The notes under the pieces were generated by a model that saw only the letters and a program-made list of their open reading frames with translations, was not told the origin of the DNA and ran no database searches. Both the position numbers and the translations under genes were made by a program. 64,000 bases of DNA, taken from the NCBI GenBank assembly GCA_964251665.1, contig CAXUKO010000012.1, forward strand, positions 129,318 to 193,317, read 5' to 3'. Shown piece by piece: positions 7,074 to 14,912 of the stretch. How positions within the stretch are numbered: the first letter of the stretch is position 1; each line of letters opens with the position of its first letter. The DNA is from JBBQLG01 sp964251665 (GTDB lineage Bacteria; Bacteroidota; Bacteroidia; Cytophagales; Spirosomataceae).

Positions 7074-9929
7074 TTAAAATCGCGTTACATCGTACGTAAT
7101 GGCCAGGTAATACAGTCCGCCGATGGTTGGACCGGCAGCATACTGCACATACCGATTGTTGAGAATATTAGCCGCCCCCAGTTTAAACGTAAGCAGGGGT
7201 TTTGGGGCACGATAGGTCACCTGGGCATCGACGGTCTGGTAGGCAGGCACAACACCGTTGGCCAGCGGACTTTGCCAGAGGAAACTATCCTGCCAGCGCC
7301 ATACCACGTTAAAGCCGGTATTTTTCAGAATTTCGCGGTTGCCAAAGCTCACGTTGGTGACGTACTTGGGTGTGTTGAAGCCCGTCACGAACACGTCCGG
7401 GTCAGCGTTGGAGGCAATGTTATTATAATTGAAATTACCCGACAGCACGTACTTCTGGTAGAAATTGTAGGTCAGTCCAAGCGACGTACCGTAGCTGTTA
7501 TACGTGTTTTTGGCGTTGGTGTATACCCGGTAACGCACCTGTTTCGCACGGGTCAGCTGATCGAGCACGGCAGCATCGGTACCCACCACGCCACTCGTCG
7601 GCACGGACACATCTACCTGACCCAGAAAGTTCTGATAGCTATTGTAGTAGGCATCGGCATCGATGGCAAGTTTGTTATCGAGCAGTACACTCTTGTAGCC
7701 TACCTCAAACGAGTTGATATGCTCCGGCTGTTCAGCTTTCAGGTTAGCAACCACCAGTACATCCCGGTTTTTCAGGGCTGCTGCGTTACGCGTTAACCCC
7801 GCCGATACATCGGCGTTCACGGCCGACGTGAAGTTATTCAGCGACGCCAGCGTATACGAATTGTCTAAGTAGCCCAGTCCTTCGTTGATCCTGGCCAGGC
7901 CACCCACACGCCGAACCCCCGCGTTATTAACGTACGACAGCGCTTCGAACAGCGACGGAAACCGGAAGCCATTCTGGTACGTGAACCGGATGTTGTGTTT
8001 CTCAGCCGCCGTGTACACAAAAGCCAGCCGTGGATTCACTTTGGGCGAAAACTCGGGATTGTTATCCACCCGGAGCGAGGCCGACACTTTCAGTTTATCA
8101 GCCAACAGCAATTTGGTGGCCGAGACAAAGGCCCCGTATTTGGTGTAAATCTGATTTTGCCCACCCGGCGTTGTGCGTTCGGAAATGGGTTTCGAGAAAT
8201 CAACGAAGTTGTTGCCATCCGGGATGACTTCATAACGCCGGTAATCGCCCCCAACCAGCACTTCGGCAAACTTCACGAGTTTGTTCAGGTTCCACTGCAC
8301 ATCGGCGTGGTAGGTGTTGCTGCGCTGTTGCAGGGCCGCGCCCCCCGTTACCGGCGCGCCGGGTGTGTTCACGGCAATGTCCCAGTTATTGATGCCGATG
8401 ATCGTATTTTTAAGCGAATTGAAAGCGGCCGTTCCCGGTTGCGGGCGACCCTGATCGGCCACCGCCCGGGCCGCGTTCATGGCCGTTGCCAGATCGACCC
8501 CGTTGTTCACTTCGGTTTGCAGCTCCTTCTGGAACTTACCCGCCCAGACGGTATTTGAGCCATTCGAGAGGTCGAGGTTATACGCCAGCGGGTTCAGGTT
8601 ATAGGACTGACCCGTGTTCTCAACCAGCATGTAGGCACGCGCGACGAAGTTGGCTCCACGCAGTTCAACTTTGTGGTTTTGCACCGTCACGCCTTTCAAC
8701 TGAATTTTGTTACCCCGCTGAAAAATCCCATCCATCAGCCCGTACCGATACCCGTACGACAATTCGACGCGGTCGCTGAGTTTGTAGTGCAGACTACCGT
8801 CAAATTTCAGGTTGCGTACCGTTGGGTTCACGAGGTCTTTCTCGTAATAGCCTGTCCGGCCAACGTTGAACGACTCCGTTTTGCCTTTATACTGGATAGC
8901 AATGGTCGAGCGGGCGCTGTTATCATCACCGTAACGGTTCCATAAATCGGCAGCGGGGTTGCTGGCACCCGATAATTCAGGGAAACGTGGGTTGGCCGAA
9001 GTAAGGTTTTGCGGATTCTGGTCGGTTTGCGTATTAGCCAGCCAGTCGGTACCCTGCAAGTAGCTGAAATTCAGTTTAAAGGCGAATTTGTTATTGAACG
9101 CCTTCGCAATTCGAATAGCGGATTCCGTCAGGATAGACGGTTTCCGGTCGATACCATCGATATGGTTAACGCCCGTTTTCTGGTACAGACTCACGCCCTG
9201 ATACTGAAACGGATTCTTCGTTTGCAGATTAGCTAAGCCGTTGATGGCGTTCAGGCCGTACAGGGCAGAGGCAGCACCCGGTGTAATTTCAATACTCTCA
9301 ATGTCCAGTTCGGTTGGTCCGATAGCGTTACCCAGCGGAACACCAAGGGTTGCCGCCTGCATATCGACCCCATCCACCAACTGCATGAACCGGAAGTTAT
9401 TCGGAATGTTGAACCCCCGCGTGTTGGGCACTTTAAACGTCAGACTGGAGGTAGTCATCTGCACCCCTTTCACATTTTCGAGGGCGTCATAAAAACTTGG
9501 AGCCGGGCTTTCTTTCAATACCCGCAGGTTCAGTTTCTCGATGGCTACCGGTGACTTCAGAATATCCTCTTCAATACGCGATGCTGTTACAACAACCTCT
9601 TTGCCCAAAATCGCCTGCGTTTCAAGAGCGACGTTGATGCGATCCGTCGGACGATCAATGGTTACCTCTTTTTGGGCATAACCCAGCACTTGAAACACCA
9701 GCGTAAAGGGAAATCGTACTTTTGTTTTAAGTGTGAATACGCCCTGCTCATTGGTGATTGTACCGGCAACCGTATTTTTGATCAGCACACCGGCACCGGG
9801 GATGGGTTGATGTGTTTCATTATCGTCAACGCGTCCTGAAAGTAAAATAAGATCGTCCTGCGCCAGACTACGCAGCGAAATGAGCAGAAACAAACCCAAC
9901 AGGGGAATGGTGAGTAAACTAATTTTCAT
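7074..9929 (-). CDS. TonB-dependent outer membrane receptor (paralogue 2)
   Basis: A 951-residue receptor: signal peptide MKISLLTIPLLGLFLLISLRS, a carboxypeptidase-regulatory-like domain (LSGRVDDNETHQPIPGAGVL), a plug with EVVVTASRIEEDILKSPVAI, NTRGFNIPNNFRF and DIESIEITPGAASALYG, then a large beta-barrel ending in a C-terminal phenylalanine (ITYDVTRF), the usual signal for barrel insertion. It matches the receptor at 3172-6045 block for block in the plug, so the two are diverged duplicates. It is the first gene of a leftward run (receptor, small membrane ORF, carbonic anhydrase) and is divergent from DUF2490 at 10146; the 216-bp region between must hold both promoters. No SusD-like partner is adjacent, so this is not a typical polysaccharide-utilisation pair. 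Confidence 0.93.
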   Translation of the reverse strand: MKISLLTIPLLGLFLLISLRSLAQDDLILLSGRVDDNETHQPIPGAGVLIKNTVAGTITNEQGVFTLKTKVRFPFTLVFQVLGYAQKEVTIDRPTDRINVALETQAILGKEVVVTASRIEEDILKSPVAIEKLNLRVLKESPAPSFYDALENVKGVQMTTSSLTFKVPNTRGFNIPNNFRFMQLVDGVDMQAATLGVPLGNAIGPTELDIESIEITPGAASALYGLNAINGLANLQTKNPFQYQGVSLYQKTGVNHIDGIDRKPSILTESAIRIAKAFNNKFAFKLNFSYLQGTDWLANTQTDQNPQNLTSANPRFPELSGASNPAADLWNRYGDDNSARSTIAIQYKGKTESFNVGRTGYYEKDLVNPTVRNLKFDGSLHYKLSDRVELSYGYRYGLMDGIFQRGNKIQLKGVTVQNHKVELRGANFVARAYMLVENTGQSYNLNPLAYNLDLSNGSNTVWAGKFQKELQTEVNNGVDLATAMNAARAVADQGRPQPGTAAFNSLKNTIIGINNWDIAVNTPGAPVTGGAALQQRSNTYHADVQWNLNKLVKFAEVLVGGDYRRYEVIPDGNNFVDFSKPISERTTPGGQNQIYTKYGAFVSATKLLLADKLKVSASLRVDNNPEFSPKVNPRLAFVYTAAEKHNIRFTYQNGFRFPSLFEALSYVNNAGVRRVGGLARINEGLGYLDNSYTLASLNNFTSAVNADVSAGLTRNAAALKNRDVLVVANLKAEQPEHINSFEVGYKSVLLDNKLAIDADAYYNSYQNFLGQVDVSVPTSGVVGTDAAVLDQLTRAKQVRYRVYTNAKNTYNSYGTSLGLTYNFYQKYVLSGNFNYNNIASNADPDVFVTGFNTPKYVTNVSFGNREILKNTGFNVVWRWQDSFLWQSPLANGVVPAYQTVDAQVTYRAPKPLLTFKLGAANILNNRYVQYAAGPTIGGLYYLAITYDVTRF

Positions 9930-9971
9930 TGGAACAATTGGTAAAATAACGTTTGTGGATTACTCCCTATT

Positions 9972-10012
9972 CCAGATAGACTATTAGTACTTATAATCTA
10001 TTGGATTAATAG
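9972..10012. promoter_or_regulatory. Candidate operator dyads in divergent promoter region
   Basis: CCAGATAGACTAT at 9972-9984 faces ATAATCTATTGG at 9993-10004 as an imperfect inverted repeat, and CTATT/AATAG flank GGATT at 9998-10012. They lie between the divergent starts 9929 and 10146 and could bind a regulator of either gene. Evidence is the dyad only. Confidence 0.3.
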
Positions 10013-10145
10013 GATATGCAAATAAACGGCAGCATTTTTGACTTCACCAAATACCAGCCAAAAAAAGTCACTCATTAGCCTAACTTATTCAATAAATCGC
10101 ACATCCTCTCCCAAAAACACAACCCCATTCAACCTATATAGTATT

Positions 10146-10910
10146 ATGATAATTAAGCGATTAGCTTTAATTCTGGTCTGTACGCTTATTTTTTTTGTTC
10201 AACTCAGTTACGGGCAATTACCCGCAAAACCAGCCAAAAAAGTAAATTCCTCCGTCCAGGTCTGGACCGCCTTTTACCACCAGAGCCGCTTGAGTACCAA
10301 ATGGGGAATCTGGTTCGACGGGCAGTTCCGGCGCACCGATTTTCTGAACCGCTGGGCCACAATTATTCTGCGGCCGGGTGTGGTCTATCACCTCTCCGAC
10401 GATGCCCGGCTGGTGGGTGGTTATGCGTACGCCCGCTTCTATCCCGGCGAGTCGGGGGGCGATGTACAGCCTGAGCATCGGTTCTGGCAGCAGATAAACT
10501 GGGAAGGAAAACTGGGGAAGGTTGCAACGAATCAGTGGGTCCGCGTAGAGGAGCGATTTCGCCGGAAACTGGTTCAGAATGAGCTGACCGACGGCTATAT
10601 GTACAACTGGCGATTCCGGTGCATGGTGTCCGGGCAAATTCCCCTGAAAGGCGATAAAGTGAAGCCGGGCGCGCCGGGGCTCCTGCTTCAGGACGAAATC
10701 TGGCTCAATGCCGGTCGGCAGATCACGTATAATTACTTCGACCAGAATCGCCTGTTTCTGGGCCTTGTCGTTCCCTTCTCCGAGCAGCTACGGATGCAGA
10801 TAGGTTACCAGCATGTATTTCAGCAGCAGGCATCCGGCTACGAATTTGAGGATAAACATACCCTCCGGCTCTTCGTTTACCATACGCTCGATTTCCGAAA
10901 ACAGCCATAA
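10146..10910 (+). CDS. DUF2490 outer membrane protein
   Basis: I choose the ATG at 10146, which gives a 254-residue protein starting with a clear signal peptide (MIIKRLALILVCTLIFFVQL); the frame extends upstream to 10038 but adds a polar non-signal N-terminus. After the signal the sequence alternates short polar turns with amphipathic strands (VWTAFYHQSRLSTKWGIW, RPGVVYHLSDDARLVGGY, QNRLFLGLVVPF, FEDKHTLRLFVYHTLDF), the pattern of DUF2490, a Bacteroidetes family predicted to form an outer membrane beta-barrel of unknown function. It is divergent from the TonB receptor and followed after 32 nt by the molybdopterin-fold gene, so those two are probably cotranscribed. Confidence 0.82.
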   Translation: MIIKRLALILVCTLIFFVQLSYGQLPAKPAKKVNSSVQVWTAFYHQSRLSTKWGIWFDGQFRRTDFLNRWATIILRPGVVYHLSDDARLVGGYAYARFYPGESGGDVQPEHRFWQQINWEGKLGKVATNQWVRVEERFRRKLVQNELTDGYMYNWRFRCMVSGQIPLKGDKVKPGAPGLLLQDEIWLNAGRQITYNYFDQNRLFLGLVVPFSEQLRMQIGYQHVFQQQASGYEFEDKHTLRLFVYHTLDFRKQP

Positions 10911-10942
10911 CTTTGAGTTAACTCAATCGAAACGTTTTCTCT

Positions 10943-11446
10943 ATGAAACACTACCTGTTTACCACACTGCTGCTCCTGTTGTCATTCGGGCCGCTCCTTG
11001 CTCAGCAGAGCGACCATATCGAGATCAGTGGCTTAGTTGATAAACCCGGAACGCTCAGCCTCGCCGATCTGCAAAAACTGCCCGTGCACACCGGTGGCCC
11101 ATTAAAGATTATTGGCTCTACCGGTTCCGTGCGCAAGGAATTCAGTTCGTTTAAGGGCGTTTTGCTCCGCGACCTGCTCGATGCCGCTCACATTCAGATG
11201 ACCAGTCCGAAAGATAAAGGCAAATACTACATTGTAGCCCGCGCCACCGACGGCTATACGGTTGTTTTCGCCCACAACGAGCTGTTCAATAACCCAACCG
11301 GTCAGCAGGTTTTTGTGCTGTTCAGCGAAAACGAAAGCCCCATCGTTGCGGATGGGGCCTTTGTGTTAGTCGTCACGAATGACACCGTTACCGGAGCCAG
11401 ACATGTGAAATGGCTAAACCGGATCGAGGTGCGAAAAGTAGACTGA
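10943..11446 (+). CDS. Exported molybdopterin-binding-fold protein
   Basis: A 167-residue protein with signal peptide MKHYLFTTLLLLLSFGPLLAQ, then a short oxidoreductase molybdopterin-binding (sulfite-oxidase-like) domain: IEISGLVDKPGTLSLADLQKLP, FKGVLLRDLLDAA, IVARATDGYTVVFAHNEL and GARHVKWLNRIEVRKV. Full enzymes of this fold are longer and carry a cysteine that binds molybdenum; no cysteine is visible in this mature protein, so it may bind cofactor without catalysis or act as a scaffold. It is periplasmic by inference. It follows DUF2490 by 32 nt. Its TGA stop abuts the stop of the convergent PEBP gene with no intervening base. Confidence 0.8.
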   Translation: MKHYLFTTLLLLLSFGPLLAQQSDHIEISGLVDKPGTLSLADLQKLPVHTGGPLKIIGSTGSVRKEFSSFKGVLLRDLLDAAHIQMTSPKDKGKYYIVARATDGYTVVFAHNELFNNPTGQQVFVLFSENESPIVADGAFVLVVTNDTVTGARHVKWLNRIEVRKVD

Positions 11447-12046
11447 TTAGTCGGCTGCGTAGTACGTTTTCAGTTCGCCATACGCCAGAATATGGCCTTT
11501 CATGGCATCGAGCAGCTGCGCCTTATCCAGCGGTGCCGGTGCTGTAAGCCGTTTGTCAAGGGCATAAATCTTAAAGACGTAAGCGTGTTTTCCAACCGGT
11601 GGGCAGGGGCCAATGTATTTCTGGTCGCCCATTGAATTCCTGCCGAACTGGGCAGTATGCCGAACGGCCTGTTCAATCAGCATCCCTTCGGGCAGGCTGT
11701 GAAACTCCGCCGGAATATTATAAACGACCCAGTGCGTCAGGTTAAACAGGGGAAACGTGGGTGATGGTACATCAGGATCAATCATAATCATAGCATACGA
11801 CTGAACATTAGGCGGGTTGTTACTCCAGTACAAGTCTGGGGTACGCTCCCCTCCTTTGCAGGTGCATTCCTGAGCCAGTAAACTGTCGGTCATTAGCTTG
11901 CCCGTTTCCAGCAGCATCGTTTTGGCAAGGCTCCTGTGATAATCGGCTTCGTCCCGGCGCTCACTACCGGCCCGCAGGTTCATAAAAACAGCCACCACCA
12001 CAACAATCAGTAACAGGCCAAGAAGGATTCGGGAAAATATACGCAT
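11447..12046 (-). CDS. PEBP (YbhB/YbcL) family protein
   Basis: A 199-residue phosphatidylethanolamine-binding-protein homologue. An N-terminal membrane segment or uncleaved signal (ILLGLLLIVVVVAVFMNLRA) precedes the PEBP core with its ligand-pocket motifs: MIMIDPDVPSPTFPLFNLTHWVVYNIP and YIGPCPPVGKHAYVFKIYALD. Bacterial members bind small anionic or phospholipid-like ligands, and their roles are poorly known. The N-terminal anchor suggests a periplasmic domain. The start codon lies only 6 nt after a hairpin ending at 12053 (leftward reading), unusual for a translated leader. It converges on the gene at 10943 with adjoining stops. Confidence 0.87.
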   Translation of the reverse strand: MRIFSRILLGLLLIVVVVAVFMNLRAGSERRDEADYHRSLAKTMLLETGKLMTDSLLAQECTCKGGERTPDLYWSNNPPNVQSYAMIMIDPDVPSPTFPLFNLTHWVVYNIPAEFHSLPEGMLIEQAVRHTAQFGRNSMGDQKYIGPCPPVGKHAYVFKIYALDKRLTAPAPLDKAQLLDAMKGHILAYGELKTYYAAD

Positions 12047-12080
12047 GAAAAAACCGGTTAGTCCAACAGGGCTAACCGGT
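12047..12080 (-). terminator. Hairpin with U-tract abutting the PEBP start
   Basis: A 9-bp stem (ACCGGTTAG at 12053-12061, CTAACCGGT at 12072-12080) followed leftward by TTTTTT and then, at once, the PEBP ATG. It can terminate transcripts from 12159-12866, yet its T-run ends within 2 nt of the next start codon. Confidence 0.7.
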
Positions 12081-12158
12081 CATTTATTGAAAAAGTTTGG
12101 TCTGGCAGTGTGTATCCGTTTTAAGAAAGTGACACCGCGATCACCTGCGCGGCCCGGC

Positions 12159-12866
12159 CTACGCGGCTCGACTACTCACCGGCTTGCGGAGTGTGGTCGA
12201 CCGAACCGGCTTGTTATCGGTCCGGGCTTCGTCGAGAACGGCTTCGGATACCAGACCAAGGTGATTGGCCCGTTTTAGCACGTACTCAAACGGCAGGTTG
12301 TAATAATTGGCTACTTCGCTGCGGAAGCTGTCGGGGAAGCGGGACAGCTTGATACCGAAGAATTTCCGAACCTCAAGCTCGGGTAATAAAGCCGCCAGGG
12401 CCACACGCTCGGCTTCGGCCAGCAGGGCGGTTCGCGAGGTATATTGGCTGTCAAGGCCAATGGCAGCAGCCAGAATATTCAGGAACAGATTCTTGTACAT
12501 ACCCGGCAGCTCGGCGGGCAAAATTACCCAACCCTGCTCGCGGAACATGGCCGAAAAGCCGGTTAGACCCGGAACGCCCCGCAGTTCTCCCGCTACCAGT
12601 TCGGCCGGAAACTGCAATCGGGCGTCTTCTTTCTGAAGCCGGAAGACTACCGCTTCGATGGGGCTTTTCTGAAACAGTAAATCAGCCGGAATCACGCGGG
12701 TATCCTCCCACTGATCGGTCAGCTTCACAAACATCGACTCGTTGAAGGGCAGGTTTTCGGCACTGCCCAGACTGACCAGCATCCGCCGGAACGTGGCCAG
12801 AAAGTCAATCTGCAATTGATTGGGAATGGAGCGTCCGCGTTTCATATCTGATAGCCGCCAGCTCAC
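12159..12866 (-). CDS. Degenerate ImmA/IrrE-like protein
   Basis: A 235-residue soluble protein; the start may instead be the ATG at 12845 (MKRGRSIPNQLQIDFLATF). The C-terminal half (EAERVALAALLPELEVRKFFGIKLSRFPDSF, then ANYYNLPFEYVLKRANHLGLVSE) aligns by eye with the C-terminal part of ImmA/IrrE proteins, where an ExxAxxFAxxLLMP helix is followed by a helix-turn-helix-like segment. No HExxH zinc motif is present, so peptidase activity is not expected. The N-terminus starts with a short basic helix but no convincing DNA-binding domain. The assignment is tentative. A near-match to the Bacteroidetes -7 box (TATCTTTA) lies about 65 bp upstream. A terminator at 12047-12080 ends the transcript. 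Confidence 0.6.
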   Translation of the reverse strand: MSWRLSDMKRGRSIPNQLQIDFLATFRRMLVSLGSAENLPFNESMFVKLTDQWEDTRVIPADLLFQKSPIEAVVFRLQKEDARLQFPAELVAGELRGVPGLTGFSAMFREQGWVILPAELPGMYKNLFLNILAAAIGLDSQYTSRTALLAEAERVALAALLPELEVRKFFGIKLSRFPDSFRSEVANYYNLPFEYVLKRANHLGLVSEAVLDEARTDNKPVRSTTLRKPVSSRAA

Positions 12867-12968
12867 AGAACCGGCGTTTAATAACCTCGTTAGTTGATTG
12901 GAAATGAGAAGTAAAGATACAAATTTCCGGGCTTTTTACATAGCCAACACCCACTTTTTCACGGGCTG

Positions 12969-13598
12969 TTATTTACGCCATTTCAACGTTTTCAGCAGGT
13001 GAAGAATATCCTGCCGGACGTACTGAATAACGGGTTGCAGCGAATCATTGGCAGTAGCCGTATTGAAGTATAAAGCTCCGCGCAGAAAGTGAGTCGTTGA
13101 ATCGGTGGTGATAAACTGCACCTGCGACGGTACTTCTCCCTCCAGATCAATCACGCTGGCGGCCAGTCCCGACGGTAGTTTCATGTTTTGCTGCTGAATG
13201 GAGTAGGCTTTGATGTTGTGCCGGGCGGCCAGTTTGTAGGCATCTTCCAGCATGGCCCGCAGGCGCTTAGTATCATGCAGCACGGGCTTGTACGTCAGTT
13301 GAACACTGGCGTGGTACTGCGGGTAGTTGATAAAAATCCAGTTCGGTTCGGCGCGGGCAAACGTATCGGGCAGAATCTGTGCGATGCGATTGTACTCGAA
13401 CTGGTATGGATAAGTCGGCGGCAAGGCCGTATATACCGCCGTTGGCAGGTCGATGCGGGGGTATCCTTTCGGTTTGGGTACGTAATTATCCGAATTAGAC
13501 CGGTTGCAGGCAGTCAGTAAAACCAAACAAAATACGGGCAGGAATTTAAACACAGTATGGATGAATTGGGGCAGATAGAAAACGAAAAAGCCCGGCAT
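12969..13598 (-). CDS. gldD: Gliding motility lipoprotein GldD
   Basis: GldD is a lipoprotein required for gliding and for type IX secretion in Flavobacterium johnsoniae, with an unknown biochemical role. The hallmark YVPKPKGYPRIDLP follows a lipobox (LVLLTAC), and the YPYQFEYN, EPNWIFINYPQYHASVQLTYK and ALYFNTATANDSLQPV segments fit the family along the whole length. The frame opens at 13598, but a GTG at 13553 (read as Met) gives a textbook lipoprotein signal, MFKFLPVFCLVLLTAC, so the mature start is probably there. It lies in a leftward run after a hypothetical gene, separated from it by the 46-bp palindrome at 13632-13677. Confidence 0.92.
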   Translation of the reverse strand: MPGFFVFYLPQFIHTVFKFLPVFCLVLLTACNRSNSDNYVPKPKGYPRIDLPTAVYTALPPTYPYQFEYNRIAQILPDTFARAEPNWIFINYPQYHASVQLTYKPVLHDTKRLRAMLEDAYKLAARHNIKAYSIQQQNMKLPSGLAASVIDLEGEVPSQVQFITTDSTTHFLRGALYFNTATANDSLQPVIQYVRQDILHLLKTLKWRK

Positions 13599-13631
13599 TT
13601 CGTGTCGGACCTCGGAGGGCGGGCTGCAAAG

Positions 13632-13677
13632 ATCATTTTATGAGCCCACGAATTAATTCGTGGGCTCATAAAATGAT
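13632..13677. terminator. 46-bp perfect palindrome, likely terminator
   Basis: Bases 13632-13654 and 13655-13677 are exact reverse complements with no spacer. The palindrome starts at the TAA of the leftward gene 13677-13982. The arms are GC-rich in the middle (GAGCCCACG) with A/T-rich ends (ATTTTAT), so a transcript from either strand would fold and end in a weak U-rich stretch. Bidirectional termination is the simplest reading. Confidence 0.75.
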
Positions 13678-13982
13678 TACGAGTTAACCGACTCCAATTC
13701 TTCCTGCCGTACGGGCTGGCCGAGCAGCGTCCGAAAGCGGTTGATGTTGAAGGTGGGCTCAAACCAGACCTCACCCAGCACCGGATGCGCTACCGGTACA
13801 TCAGGATTCTGAATTTCACTCAACAGCACACCCGTTTCACCATTGGTGTGGCGCTTCACCATCCGTACGGTGTACATCTGGTCTTCCTTGGGCGTCTGCA
13901 CGCCGAACTCGGCATAAAAAGCCAGCACCGGCGCGGGAAAGCTGTCATTTACACAAATAATCTCCATAGTAGTTTCGCTCAA
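13677..13982 (-). CDS. Conserved-looking hypothetical protein, ~100 aa
   Basis: A 101-residue soluble protein, or 96 residues from the second ATG (MEIICVNDSFPAPVLAFY). The composition is typical of real coding sequence: a beta-strand-rich start, a YTVRMVKRHTNGETGVLLSEI stretch and a WFEPTFNINRFRTLLGQP segment. I do not recognise the family and assign no function. It is transcribed leftward, 81 nt or more from the outer membrane protein gene upstream, and its stop codon sits on the 46-bp palindrome. Confidence 0.7.
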   Translation of the reverse strand: MSETTMEIICVNDSFPAPVLAFYAEFGVQTPKEDQMYTVRMVKRHTNGETGVLLSEIQNPDVPVAHPVLGEVWFEPTFNINRFRTLLGQPVRQEELESVNS

Positions 13983-14063
13983 TCAACACTTAAGGCTATA
14001 AGTTACCTGGTCAACAAAAACGGCTTTGCTTCGGGTTCAACAAGGTTGCTTTTTCGACCTTAC

Positions 14064-14816
14064 TTATCCATTCCGGCGCCTGGCCCGCGACGCCGGAAAG
14101 AGGGTTACCCCAATCTGAACAAATAAATTGTTCGATTTAAACCCGGGCAGGTCACCCACGGTACCATCACCATACCGCCACTTTTCGCTGCGAATCAGTG
14201 GGAACTGGTAGCCAATCCGTGTACCAATCCGAAATTCGTTGTAAAACTTTTTAAGCCAGTAAAACCGATAATCGGCACTGATAGCTCCCTGTACATTCAT
14301 GTAAAAGCCCTGTCTCAGGCTAACAGTATTGTAGAATGCCGGGTTAGTCACAACATTGTTGATCGCCAGATTGGCACCGTTCTGAGGCAAAATCCGCAGC
14401 CGGTACCACATGAAATCGTAGCCGAGCGTTGGACCGATTAAAAAACGGCGGGTATTAACCAGGTTGCGGGTCACGGCCGCGCCTATTCCGTAGCCATAAA
14501 AAGTTACCCGCTTGTCGATCTGACTATTAGCCGGGTCTATGTTCTCCGAGTTAACCAACAGAAACCGGGTTTCACTGGTCGTCTTCTGCGTGGTTCGTAC
14601 GAACGAAAGCCCGATTGTGTAGAACCGGTTTCCGACGCCGGACGCATCGAGGCCGGTTTGTTGCAACCGCTCCCGAATGTCTCGGAGACTATTGTTCGTT
14701 TGCAGGCTGATATCACTCCAGATACGCAACCCCAGCGGGCTTCGGGTTGAATCCTGAGCGGTAGCCGATAGTGTCAGTAAGGACCCACTAATGAGTAAAA
14801 GAAGTTGTTTTTTCAC
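14064..14816 (-). CDS. Predicted outer membrane beta-barrel protein
   Basis: A 250-residue protein with signal peptide MKKQLLLLISGSLLTLSATAQ and a body of alternating amphipathic strands and polar turns: FYTIGLSFVRTTQKTT, TFYGYGIGAAVTRNL, RFLIGPTLGYDFMWYRLRI, FRIGTRIGYQFPL and NLFVQIGVTLF. This is an outer membrane barrel pattern of about 8-10 strands, as in many Bacteroidetes PorT-like or OmpW-sized proteins. It ends with a short arginine-rich tail (SRARRRNG) instead of a terminal aromatic residue, which is a little odd for a barrel. No specific family or ligand is readable. Confidence 0.75.
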   Translation of the reverse strand: MKKQLLLLISGSLLTLSATAQDSTRSPLGLRIWSDISLQTNNSLRDIRERLQQTGLDASGVGNRFYTIGLSFVRTTQKTTSETRFLLVNSENIDPANSQIDKRVTFYGYGIGAAVTRNLVNTRRFLIGPTLGYDFMWYRLRILPQNGANLAINNVVTNPAFYNTVSLRQGFYMNVQGAISADYRFYWLKKFYNEFRIGTRIGYQFPLIRSEKWRYGDGTVGDLPGFKSNNLFVQIGVTLFPASRARRRNG

Positions 14817-14854
14817 CGGTTCAGAAAGTTGAGTGTATAATCACCGAAGTACAC

Positions 14855-14890
14855 AAAAAACCCGTTACCGGCAAACAGTCAGCAACGGGC
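14855..14890 (-). terminator. Intrinsic terminator after AIM24 gene
   Basis: CCCGTT (14861-14866) pairs with AACGGG (14884-14889); leftward the stem runs into TTTTTT (14855-14860). It ends the transcript of 14913-15689. Confidence 0.7.
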
Positions 14891-14912
14891 CTATGCTAAT
14901 TTTTTTGATGGA

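Noticed and set aside
9930..10145. Cobalamin or other riboswitch upstream of the TonB receptor
   Set aside because: No B12-box or comparable conserved core; only short dyads are present.
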